NCBI GenBank assembly: GCA_944376655.1
Contig: CALWDJ010000006.1
Location: forward strand, 1-64,000
Reading direction: 5' to 3'
DNA: 64,000 nt
Source: an uncultured Clostridia bacterium
GTDB lineage: Bacteria > Bacillota > Clostridia > Oscillospirales > Acutalibacteraceae
This document shows, in pieces, positions 55,210 through 64,000 of the stretch. The position numbers and the translations under genes are program-made. Positions within the stretch are counted from its first letter, which is position 1, and each line of letters starts with the position of its first letter. The notes under the pieces are model-generated. The model saw only the letters and a list, made by a program, of their open reading frames with translations. It was not told where the DNA came from and made no database searches.

Positions 55210-55965
55210 ATGATAAGAGCTATTTTATGCGGCGCGTCCGGAAAAATGGGCGGATTTGTCGCTTCAGCCGCTGAAAACGACAGTGAAATATCGATCGTTG
55301 CGGGCGTAGACAAGGTAAACAACGGCGAAAAATTCCCTGTTTTTTCTTCTTTTTCCGATATCAATGTTGATGCGGATATTATTATAGATTTCTCTAATGT
55401 CGCGCTGCTTGACAGTATGCTTGATTATGCCCTTTCGCAAAATATTCCGCTTGTAATCGCCACAACAGGTTATACAGAGGAGCAGACCGGTAAGATTAAG
55501 AAGGCTTCTGAGAAAATACCGGTTTTCTTTACATTCAATATGTCGGTCGGCGTAAATCTTATTGCGGCTCTTGCCAAAAAAGCCGCGTCAATACTCGGTG
55601 ACGGCTTTGATATTGAAATAATAGAGCAGCACCATAACCAGAAAATTGATGCTCCTTCCGGTACTGCCATAATGCTTGCGAATGCCGTAAATTCGGTTTT
55701 CGGAGACAGTCTTAATTATGAGTATGACCGTCATTCGGTGCGCCGTAAGCGTCCTAAAAACGAGATAGGAATACACTCTGTACGCGGCGGCACTATTGTC
55801 GGAAAGCATGATGTTATTTTTGCGGGACACGACGAGGTTATAACAATTTCGCATGAAGCACAGTCAAAAGAAGTGTTCGCCGTCGGTGCTGTCAGAGCGG
55901 CAAAATTTCTTTACGGAAAAAAAGCCGGACTTTACGATATGAACAGCATGATGAGCTTTGAATAA
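55210..55965 (+). CDS. dapB: 4-Hydroxy-tetrahydrodipicolinate reductase
   Basis: About 251 aa. NAD(P)H-binding GASGKMG at the N terminus and the substrate signature EQHHNQKIDAPSGTA near residue 140. Makes tetrahydrodipicolinate for diaminopimelate/lysine and, in spore formers, dipicolinate. ATG at 55210 chosen over a GTG three codons earlier that abuts the ribosome binding site. Last gene; ends in a hairpin next to repeat copy 2. Confidence 0.96.
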   Translation: MIRAILCGASGKMGGFVASAAENDSEISIVAGVDKVNNGEKFPVFSSFSDINVDADIIIDFSNVALLDSMLDYALSQNIPLVIATTGYTEEQTGKIKKASEKIPVFFTFNMSVGVNLIAALAKKAASILGDGFDIEIIEQHHNQKIDAPSGTAIMLANAVNSVFGDSLNYEYDRHSVRRKRPKNEIGIHSVRGGTIVGKHDVIFAGHDEVITISHEAQSKEVFAVGAVRAAKFLYGKKAGLYDMNSMMSFE

Positions 55966-55981
55966 TTTTTAAAACACCAAA

Positions 55982-56004
55982 AGCGCGGCTTTTTAAGCCG
56001 CGCT
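55982..56004. terminator. Hairpin after dapB, adjoining the repeat
   Basis: AGCGCGGCTT-TTT-AAGCCGCGCT, 10-bp perfect stem. On the plus strand no T-run follows, because the repeat begins at once; on the minus strand TTTTGG follows, so it acts better as a terminator for transcripts crossing the repeat from the other side. Confidence 0.65.
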
Positions 56005-56236
56005 CAGTCTGTCGATAAACCTCAAATTTAATTTTTCAGCGGCGGTCAGCCGGATTTTGTTTTTTCGGCGACAGGTGCGTCGAAAAAACACCTTGTAAGC
56101 GAAAAGCCGATTAATAAGCGGCTTTTCAAGAACACTGAGGTGGTATTGGCGGGGATAGAGTGCAGTCCGAAAATCTTTGATTTTCGAGCGAACGGCATTC
56201 CCACGGGGAAGAGTGTCGACTTTTTCGACACTCTCT
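56005..56236 (-). repeat. Dispersed palindromic repeat (MITE-like), copy 2
   Basis: Inverted copy of 35407-35638, with about a dozen substitutions and small indels. The GAGAGTGTCG end is at 56236 and the CTGA end at 56005. Its stem GAAAAGCCG..CGGCTTTTC retains pairing in spite of changes. Again placed between two terminator hairpins of convergent genes; the flanking hairpins differ from each other here. Confidence 0.85.
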
Positions 56237-56262
56237 AAAACCGTGGATTATTCCACGGTTTT
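56237..56262. terminator. Terminator at the pseudogene's 3' end
   Basis: AAAACCGTGG-ATTATT-CCACGGTTTT, overlapping the last codons of the DUF6020-like pseudogene and abutting the repeat. Confidence 0.7.
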
Positions 56263-58043
56263 ATTATTTTTATTGTTACCGCAGTTGGACAGCACTGATA
56301 CAACAAGCGGGAAGCACATAAACAACGCGCATACATACCGCATAAGAATAATAGGCGTAAGCGCGGTAAAAACGCAGTAAAATAAAAGAAGTCCTATCGG
56401 AAGCAATAAAGCGTATCTTCGTTTATAAATCACAAACAAAAACGTATTTACGATCATCCACAGCTGAAAACCAATTGAAAAAAACATTGAAAAAACAGGG
56501 ACTTTTTCAAACGAAATAAACAGAGCTATTTTACTGTAAATCTTCCCGAACAATTTATTCAGGTCATTTTGCTCGTAACCCCATCCGCTTTTATCGGTTT
56601 CAAAATAAAACCAGCATTTATCGTAATTTTTATATGACGGCACACATTGATTATACCCGTCTACAATAGCATTCGGATACCAGAAGTCCACTGTCGATTC
56701 AAGGAAAGCGGTAAGATACAGTCCGGTATATTTTTTGCCGAAATATTTCCATATTTCCCAAAAATGCTGCCATTCCTCGTCGGTTTCCATTGAAACGGCG
56801 CCTTTTGCCGGATCTGAAAGACCCGGATAATATTTGGCTCCTCCCGGAAAAATCCAATCAATTTTCTCCTGCTCTTCTTCGTTTAAATCACATGAAACAG
56901 CAATTTTCGCTACCTGCTGAATCGGAAGAGAAAATGTTGTATTAGTGCTTGGCTTTTCAGGTGTATACGCCGCCGAAAGCGAGCCTTGAACTACGCAGTA
57001 AATTAACAGAGCGGTCAAAGACATCGCCGCGGCTTTTTTCCTGTTGTTTTTTTGCAAAAAACAAAAATAGTAAGCATACGGCCGCAAGAGCAATTAAAAA
57101 AGTAACTTCCTAACTGTTGTTTCTCGAAAGAAGAGTAAAAGCGAGAACTGCCCCGAAAAGACAGTATTTACCGTTTTTCCAAAAGTCGTTCTTTTTGGTA
57201 ACCATTTCATACAGAAATGTGACGCAAAGCGTAAATAAAGCGCCGAAAAAAACATCGCGGACAAGTGATACAGCCAATATCGCTATTGCCGGAGAAAGAG
57301 CGATATACAATATACTCAGCGCCAAAAAGACAGAATTTACTCCGTTTCGGTAAAAAACCGTTATCATATACGAAAAAATAAAGGCGAGCAATATCGCCTG
57401 CGCCGCGGTCAGAACCGCGATACCGCAGACAGCCGAACCGGTAATGTTTTTTGAAAAAGAAAGGGCATTAGTGACCAGAAAAGAATGTATAAGCGGAAAA
57501 ATCGGAGGTAAAACCGGTCGTGATCTGATTATATTCATTCGCTGAATCATAAACAAAATTTCCCGGAAAAGCACCGATATATGCAGGAATCCAAAACAAA
57601 AGAAATACAATGGCTTTTATCAATGTCTTTTTAAAGAAATAATCAAGCCATACGGGAAAACGCATATTGCTGAAATCTGTTTTTTCAATCAAATCCCATA
57701 TAAGATAAAGAAGAACCGTGAGGAAATACATATATACAAGATTTGAAAAAAGAAATGTTAAACTGGTATACGGCACTCCGGCGGTTTTTGTTATTGAATA
57801 TCCGAAAGAGAGACAAACCGCAAAAAAAGCGCCGCCTATACCGCAGCATATCCATTTTCGAAGCTGCATTACCCTTTTGAAAGCAGCGTTCTGAAGCAAA
57901 TATCCGCAGGCAAAAAACAGGATTGCCAATATATTATTGGTGAAATCCGTCGTCCTGACCGAAAAAAACGAATTAAAGCATACGCACGCCAAAAAATCGG
58001 TGATAACATATATGATTTTCCTGTACTTTTTTATGCCTTCCAT
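56248..58043 (-). pseudogene. DUF6020-like polytopic glycosyltransferase-type membrane protein, triply disrupted
   Basis: Three consecutive reading-frame pieces (58043-57468, 57610-57110, 57093-56248) together make one roughly 595-aa membrane protein with 11-13 helices, of the DUF6020/GT-C-like kind (motif YIGAFPGNFVYDSANEY, and SRNN in the middle). Three lesions break it: one extra base in a run of five T (57497-57501), an in-frame TAG at 57110-57112 (probably a former Tyr codon) and one extra base in a run of seven A (57047-57053, minus strand). It starts with a good ribosome binding site and follows the GT2-GtrA gene by one base, so the two were one operon. Confidence 0.75.
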
Positions 58044-58044
58044 A

Positions 58045-59109
58045 TCAGACCTCTTTTGAGAAGATCCATATTCTCTGAATTTGGAAACTTATTAAAAACA
58101 AAACGGTATCTATTATAACCTTTGACCAAAACTCGGGAAGTCCGATTCTGCAAATCAAATAAACTCCTGCCGCGGAACAGCACATTTGCAAAAAGAAGAG
58201 TATATAATACTTTATAAAAGTGCTGCGCTTTTTATTGCTTTTAAAAACAATATTTTTGTTAACAGTATAATTGTAAATTGAAGAAATGATTCTTGCAAGA
58301 ACAGTCGCGACGCCTATTTTTACGGCGAGATCAAAATTGTGCAGCAAAGAAACAAACAATCCGAAGAAAAGAAAGTCAATCAGTGCGGAGCTTATCGACG
58401 AAAGCAAATATTTAAAAAACGTTCCGAATATAAGCTTATAAATTTTAAGTGAGTCCTGCAAAGGCTTAAAATGCGTCTCACTGTTATCATTTATATATAT
58501 TGTCCGGATTTTGACTTCATGAATGTTGATTTTTTTTTGCAGCGACTCTATCAGCATTGTTGTCTCGTATTCAAAACGTTCACCGAAAAGAGTGATATAT
58601 GAATTGATGAGCTTATTCGGAATTCCTCTCAAGCCGGTCTGAGTATCAGATATATTTCCGCCGTATAATAACTTCATTACAAATTTTGTTATTTTATTTC
58701 CGAATTTGCTTTTAAAAGGAACGTTATCCCGATCAAAATCACGCACTCCCAAAATAAGCGAGTCAGGATTTTCATTCAGCGCTTCGGTCATTTTAATTAC
58801 ATCTTCGACACAGTGCTGGCCGTCTGAATCAACCGTAACTATTCCGGTATATGAATCGGCAAAATAAAGCTGATAATAATTGAACGCGTCCTTCAGTGCC
58901 CTTCCCTTGCCCATGTTTACGGCATGACGGAGTATGACACATTCTTCATAATTTTCAAGCTTATTAAAGACCTCTTTGCTTTCGTCTTTATTGCTTCCGT
59001 CATCTATCAGTAAGATTTTACCGAAGCCGTTTTTTATAAGACTGTCAACATATTCTAAAAGCTCAGCCGTCGGGTTAAGTGATGGGATTACAATCAAAAC
59101 GTCATTCAT
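58045..59109 (-). CDS. GT2 glycosyltransferase fused to GtrA-like membrane domain
   Basis: 354 aa. Residues 1-about 225 are a GT-A glycosyltransferase of the dolichol-phosphate-mannose synthase kind: VLIVIPSLNPTAELLEYV, LLIDDGSN, GKGRALKDAFNYY and TVDSDGQH (DxD-type motif), GNISDTQTGLRGIP. Residues about 230-354 are a four-helix GtrA-type flippase-like domain (RIISSIYNYTVNKNIVF). It probably makes and moves an undecaprenyl-phosphate-linked sugar for a GT-C enzyme, which would fit the broken membrane protein downstream. Own promoter. Confidence 0.88.
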   Translation of the reverse strand: MNDVLIVIPSLNPTAELLEYVDSLIKNGFGKILLIDDGSNKDESKEVFNKLENYEECVILRHAVNMGKGRALKDAFNYYQLYFADSYTGIVTVDSDGQHCVEDVIKMTEALNENPDSLILGVRDFDRDNVPFKSKFGNKITKFVMKLLYGGNISDTQTGLRGIPNKLINSYITLFGERFEYETTMLIESLQKKINIHEVKIRTIYINDNSETHFKPLQDSLKIYKLIFGTFFKYLLSSISSALIDFLFFGLFVSLLHNFDLAVKIGVATVLARIISSIYNYTVNKNIVFKSNKKRSTFIKYYILFFLQMCCSAAGVYLICRIGLPEFWSKVIIDTVLFLISFQIQRIWIFSKEV

Positions 59110-59161
59110 TTTATATCACTGCTTTCTTTTGTGTTTGAATCTGCAGCCACTGTAAAATTTT

Positions 59162-59190
59162 ATTTTAACCTTACTTTTACATACTGTCAA
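59162..59190 (-). promoter_or_regulatory. Sigma-A promoter of the GT2-GtrA operon
   Basis: TTGACA (59190-59185 on minus), 17-bp spacer, TAAAAT (59167-59162). Confidence 0.75.
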
Positions 59191-59227
59191 GTCTTTTCGG
59201 TAATATACATTCAAATGCTGTTTTTCT

Positions 59228-59264
59228 AAAAAAATACCGGAACTGAACGAATCAGTTCCGGTAT
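59228..59264 (-). terminator. Terminator of groSL
   Basis: Stem ATACCGGAACTGA/TCAGTTCCGGTAT with a short loop followed by TTTTTT on the minus strand. Confidence 0.85.
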
Positions 59265-59284
59265 AAAATACGCTTTAAAAATTA

Positions 59285-61224
<1,940 letters not shown>

Positions 61225-61312
61225 AATATTTCCCTCCAAAACATTTTAAAAAACGGTCAGAAAGGAGGATAAACAACACTTTAAATCCCCGTTTTCTCCG
61301 TTTGCAAGCTAT

Positions 61313-61340
61313 ATTATACACCAAAGTCAGGAAAAGTCAA
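61313..61340 (-). promoter_or_regulatory. Sigma-A promoter of groSL; no CIRCE element
   Basis: TTGACT (61340-61335 on minus), 16-bp spacer, TATAAT (61318-61313). No TTAGCACTC-N9-GAGTGCTAA (CIRCE) is present in the 185-bp spacer. A partial direct repeat AGTCAGG-AAA-AGTCAAT on plus (61325-61341) overlaps the -35 and is weakly similar to a CtsR site. Confidence 0.75.
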
Positions 61341-61408
61341 TACTGTAAAATAATTTTTTAATTTTTGTTAATATTTGCATCGGATTTTTGTTAATAAATT
61401 CTTTCAAA

Positions 61409-61795
61409 CTAAAAATCTGACGAGATTTTTTCAATTATATTTTTAATAATAAACGCTTCTTCCGGAGTGATTTTTCCGAAGATTTTTTCAAAAAATTTTT
61501 CCTGAGCCGAGATAATTGATTTTCCGGCGATTTCTCCCCTGCCGGTAAGTTTGATAACGCCGTCATTGTCAACCGCAGCCAGCTTTGCGCTTACAAGCGC
61601 TTCAGCTTCGCTTGTAAGACCGCGGACCGAAATGGTATCGGCAGTCATTCTGTCACCGCAGAAAAGCTCTGCGAGCAGAGCCGCCTCTCGCGGAGAAATA
61701 CTGCACCGGCTTGCTGCTCCCGCCGCCGCTTCGCACAGCGCGTTATCAAGTTTCGCTTTATACTTCAAAAATTCTGTAATATTGAAATTATGCAT
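61409..61795 (-). CDS. MarR-like winged-helix protein (divergent)
   Basis: 128 aa. The pattern of an early helix, a hydrophobic core CSISPREAALLAELF, a helix-turn-helix-like MTADTISVRGLTSEAEALVSAKLAAV, a wing-like DGVIKLTGRGEIAGKS and a terminal helix with ITPEEAFIIKNIIEKI is MarR-like but remote. Its ATG has a GGGTGA site. Divergent from the DUF2229-type gene across 131 bp, so it may regulate it. Function unproven. Confidence 0.55.
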   Translation of the reverse strand: MHNFNITEFLKYKAKLDNALCEAAAGAASRCSISPREAALLAELFCGDRMTADTISVRGLTSEAEALVSAKLAAVDNDGVIKLTGRGEIAGKSIISAQEKFFEKIFGKITPEEAFIIKNIIEKISSDF

Positions 61796-61879
61796 ACTAT
61801 CACCCGAAAAAATATTGTGCCATAATATATTACCGCACCGTAAAAGAAAAGTAAATCCTTTTTTGTTATTAAAATTGAA

Positions 61880-61908
61880 TTGAAAAAATTATTCGAAAAT
61901 AGTATATT
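61880..61908 (+). promoter_or_regulatory. Possible sigma-A promoter of the DUF2229-type gene
   Basis: TTGAAA, 17-bp spacer, TATATT. The predicted start of transcription is only about 12 bases before the ATG at 61927, leaving just enough leader for GAGGTGA. Confidence 0.5.
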
Positions 61909-61926
61909 AAATTTGAGGTGAGAAGA

Positions 61927-63168
61927 ATGCCGGCTGTTTTTACAAAGGATATGAAAAGTACCCACACGATTTATCTGCCTGAAATGCTTGAGTATCATTT
62001 TCCGATATTAAAATCCGCGCTGACAGCCGGAGGATACAGGGCGGATATTCTTTCAAACCGCGGAAGAGAAATATTTGATGCCGGAAAGCGTTTTGTACAC
62101 AATGATATGTGCTTTCCAGCGATAGCAATAATAGGTCAGATAATAAACGCGCTCGAAAATGGTCTGTGCGACCCGAGACGTTCCGCTTTTCTTCTCCCGC
62201 AGACCGGAGGGGCGTGCCGCGCCTCAAATTATCCGGAGCTTTTGAAAAAAGCGCTTGAAGCCGCCGGCTACGGAAGTGTTCCGGTTATATCACTTAACGC
62301 TGCATCAGTAAACCTCCGTTCCGGATTCGGGATAACGCCTGCCATGATAAAAGCGGCGGTAAAATCTGTTCTGACCGGCGACCTTTTAATGCATCTTGCC
62401 CAGCAGACCGAGCCGTATGAAAAGCAGGCCGGCGCTGTACAGGCGCTTGTTGAGAAATGGCAGAAAAAGCTCTGCGGTATGTTTTCCGCGGAAAAGTTTT
62501 CTTACAAAAACAAAATCAAAAAAATCTGCGAAGAAATTCTTGAAAGTTTTTCTGAAATTGAAATCACTGAAAAATCCAAACCGAAAATCGGAATTGCCGG
62601 AGAGCTTTATATAAAATACTGCCGTATAGGAAATCTTGACACTGAGCGTTTTCTCGTCAGTCACGGCTGTGAAATCAGGACAACCGGATTTTCGGTATAC
62701 TGTCTTTACGTTTTAAAATCGGTTGTTTTCGACAACGGCGCCGATGAATTTTCAAAGCGTGCGGCCGCATTTCTTTGCACGTATCTTTCAAAGAAATACG
62801 ATGAAGTATGCCGGATAGTCGACGGCTTTCCGCGTTTTACCCGTATGCCGCGTTTTTCCGAATTTATGTCCGAATCAGGCAAAATAATCTCGCCTGACTG
62901 CATAACCGGCGACGGCTGGCTTATTTCCGCCGAAGCGCAGGTATTATATGAATGCGGATATAAGAGACTTTTGTTTTTAAACCCGTTCGGCTGTCTCGTC
63001 AGCCATATTAACTGCAAGGGCGCCGCCGCGGAAATAAGAAAAAAAATTCCCGAAGCGTCCGTTACATCAGCCGAATGTGACTGTGACGGCAGTGAGGCGC
63101 TCTTTTATTCCCGCCTTCTGCTTGCGGCGGGAAATGGCAAAATTTTCGGCGGTTGTCACAATGTTTAA
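61927..63168 (+). CDS. 2-Hydroxyacyl-CoA dehydratase-like/DUF2229 Fe-S protein, stand-alone
   Basis: 413 aa. Matches the C-terminal part of large clostridial acyl-CoA dehydratase activase fusions: VHNDMCFPAIAIIGQ (Cys62), TGGACRASNYPEL (Cys97) and NPFGCLVSH near 365-373, with three or more cysteines suited to a [4Fe-4S] cluster. The N-terminal ASKHA ATPase (activase) normally present in the fusion is absent, and none is found in the window. ATG at 61927 with GAGGTGA five bases upstream. Substrate unknown. Divergent neighbour is a MarR-like gene. Confidence 0.8.
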   Translation: MPAVFTKDMKSTHTIYLPEMLEYHFPILKSALTAGGYRADILSNRGREIFDAGKRFVHNDMCFPAIAIIGQIINALENGLCDPRRSAFLLPQTGGACRASNYPELLKKALEAAGYGSVPVISLNAASVNLRSGFGITPAMIKAAVKSVLTGDLLMHLAQQTEPYEKQAGAVQALVEKWQKKLCGMFSAEKFSYKNKIKKICEEILESFSEIEITEKSKPKIGIAGELYIKYCRIGNLDTERFLVSHGCEIRTTGFSVYCLYVLKSVVFDNGADEFSKRAAAFLCTYLSKKYDEVCRIVDGFPRFTRMPRFSEFMSESGKIISPDCITGDGWLISAEAQVLYECGYKRLLFLNPFGCLVSHINCKGAAAEIRKKIPEASVTSAECDCDGSEALFYSRLLLAAGNGKIFGGCHNV

Positions 63169-63221
63169 AATTTTCAGTTTTTTCGGCATATTTTTTTATT
63201 TGCCGCGCAGTATCGGTATGA

Positions 63222-63250
63222 TTGACAAAATATCGGGTATATGGTATAAT
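63222..63250 (+). promoter_or_regulatory. Sigma-A promoter of purE-purC
   Basis: Consensus TTGACA, 17-bp spacer, TATAAT. Transcription should start near 63257, just ahead of the riboswitch. Confidence 0.88.
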
Positions 63251-63268
63251 TCTCACATACAACATATC

Positions 63269-63338
63269 GTTCTTTGGGACTGACGGATAAGTGGAGCACC
63301 ACATGAATCAAAGAACTGTTTAAGCCGACCGTCTGGGC
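63269..63338 (+). ncRNA. ZTP (pfl) riboswitch
   Basis: Two subdomains of the ZMP/ZTP aptamer: P1 GTTCTTTG (63269-63276) pairs with CAAAGAAC (63309-63316), enclosing P2 GTGG-AGCA-CCAC; the second half GCCGACCGTCTGGGC (63324-63338) is the highly conserved ZTP core. Located in the 5' leader of purE, where it senses the AICAR derivative and turns on purine synthesis when one-carbon units are short. Confidence 0.88.
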
Positions 63339-63371
63339 GCCCTTATCTTTTGCGGATAAGTGCGCCTTTTT
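63336..63371 (+). terminator. Riboswitch-controlled terminator
   Basis: GGCGC-C-CTTATC / GATAAG-T-GCGCC followed by TTTTT. Its first arm starts inside the conserved GGGC of the aptamer, so ligand binding and termination exclude one another. Confidence 0.85.
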
Positions 63372-63394
63372 ACATTTTAAGGAGTGTGAACAAA

Positions 63395-63889
63395 ATGAAA
63401 AAAATCGCCGTAATTATGGGAAGTGACAGTGACCTTCCGGTTGTTTCAAAAGCCGCCGATACCTTAAAAAGCCTCGGTATACCTTTTGAGATGCACGTTT
63501 TCTCGGCGCACCGTACACCGGAGGAAGCAAAGGAATTCAGCGCAAACGCCCGAAAGAACGGGTTCGGCGCTATTATAGCCGCTGCCGGTATGGCGGCGCA
63601 CCTTGCCGGCGCTATCGCTGCTAATACAACTCTTCCGGTTATCGGTATACCGATGAAATCAGGTAATTTAGGCGGTATTGACGCCCTGCTCTCCACCGTT
63701 CAGATGCCCTCAGGTATTCCTGTCGCAACTGTCGCTGTTGACGGGGCAGTCAATGCCGCTTTGCTGTGCGCGGAAATTCTTGCCGTAACCGACGATGTGA
63801 TTGCCGCGAAGCTCGATGCCAAGCGTGCCGCTGACACCGCGAAGGTTCTTGAGAAAAACAAAGCTGTCGAAGATCAGTTCAATATTTAA
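63395..63889 (+). CDS. purE: N5-carboxyaminoimidazole ribonucleotide mutase
   Basis: 164 aa. KKIAVIMGSDSDLPVV at the N terminus, FSAHRTPEEAKEF near 45 and AAAGMAAHLAGAIA near 70 with the catalytic His. PurE class I. AAGGAG is ten bases before the ATG. Riboswitch controlled; followed by purC after 18 bp. Confidence 0.97.
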   Translation: MKKIAVIMGSDSDLPVVSKAADTLKSLGIPFEMHVFSAHRTPEEAKEFSANARKNGFGAIIAAAGMAAHLAGAIAANTTLPVIGIPMKSGNLGGIDALLSTVQMPSGIPVATVAVDGAVNAALLCAEILAVTDDVIAAKLDAKRAADTAKVLEKNKAVEDQFNI

Positions 63890-63907
63890 TTTACGGAGGA
63901 ATTCAAA

Positions 63908-64000
63908 ATGGAAAAGACAACTCAGCTTTACGAAGGAAAGGCAAAGAAAGTATATGCGACCGAAAATCCGAATTATGTCATTGTTTCATATAAAGATGAC
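63908..64000 (+). CDS. purC: SAICAR synthetase (3' partial)
   Basis: First 31 codons only: [19 protein letters not shown], the PurC N terminus with its ATP-binding glycine/lysine region. GGAGG precedes the ATG. Continues beyond the window. Confidence 0.93.
   Translation, partial: MEKTTQLYEGKAKKVYATENPNYVIVSYKDD

Overview
The window reads as chromosomal DNA from a low-to-mid-GC, spore-forming member of the Clostridia, most likely an Oscillospirales/Ruminococcaceae-type gut bacterium. The evidence is a SipL-like DUF3794+LysM spore protein, a small sporulation-type sigma factor, Firmicute-style genes (PcrA, RNase J, RqcH, YhaM, TrmK, TIGR04086, the DUF421/DUF4363 pair), strong AGGAGG-type ribosome binding sites, frequent TTG/GTG starts and many clean sigma-A promoters with 16-18 bp spacers. 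I see no prophage, transposase, CRISPR array, rRNA operon or intact tRNA. Gene density is very high and no gene-free stretch exceeds about 300 bases; the two longest gaps hold copies of one dispersed repeat.

Layout. 1-6.6 kb: DNA glycosylase (cut by the window edge), TtcA-like tRNA thiolase, Maf, a DUF975-like membrane protein, PcrA helicase, then a coiled-coil/DivIVA-like protein coupled to an orphan fumarase beta subunit. 6.7-12.5 kb: SipL-like protein and a MarR-controlled heterodimeric ABC exporter. 12.6-17.3 kb: proBAC, a zinc-ribbon protein preceded by a tRNA-like sequence, a sigma factor and thiN. 17.4-29.2 kb (plus strand): ProX-type deacylase, lipoprotein amidase, MATE pump, a frameshifted small gene, purA, yhaM, DUF1858, trmK, rqcH, a TIM-barrel protein, CpsB-type phosphatase and PgeF. 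29.3-35.4 kb: a GNAT-membrane-PLD-like fusion with a LysR regulator, DUF421/DUF4363 and an amino-acid ABC importer.

35.4-42.1 kb: repeat copy 1, a lipoprotein, a membrane protein, the J-domain/DUF5685 pair, uvrA and a PHP protein. 42.1-53.0 kb: a minus-strand housekeeping run (rnj, then rplI-dnaB-tilS-hpt-ftsH-PHP; queA-tgt-yajC-TIGR04086). 53.2-56.0 kb: asd-dapA-dapB for lysine/diaminopimelate. 56.0-59.1 kb: repeat copy 2 (inverted), a triply damaged DUF6020-like pseudogene and a GT2-GtrA glycosyltransferase. 59.3-64 kb: groSL, a MarR-like protein, a stand-alone 2-hydroxyacyl-CoA dehydratase/DUF2229-type Fe-S protein, and a ZTP-riboswitch-controlled purE-purC operon that runs off the end.

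The most rewarding items for a second look are the two-copy palindromic repeat inserted between terminators (with a 25-bp duplicated terminator at one copy), the J-domain/DUF5685 operon, the GNAT-TM-PLD-like fusion, the tRNA-like leader of the zinc-ribbon gene, the orphan Fe-S proteins, and several regulatory sites visible at base level (MarR operator, dap promoter palindrome, ribosome-binding-site-sequestering hairpin, intra-operon terminator, ZTP riboswitch with nested terminator).
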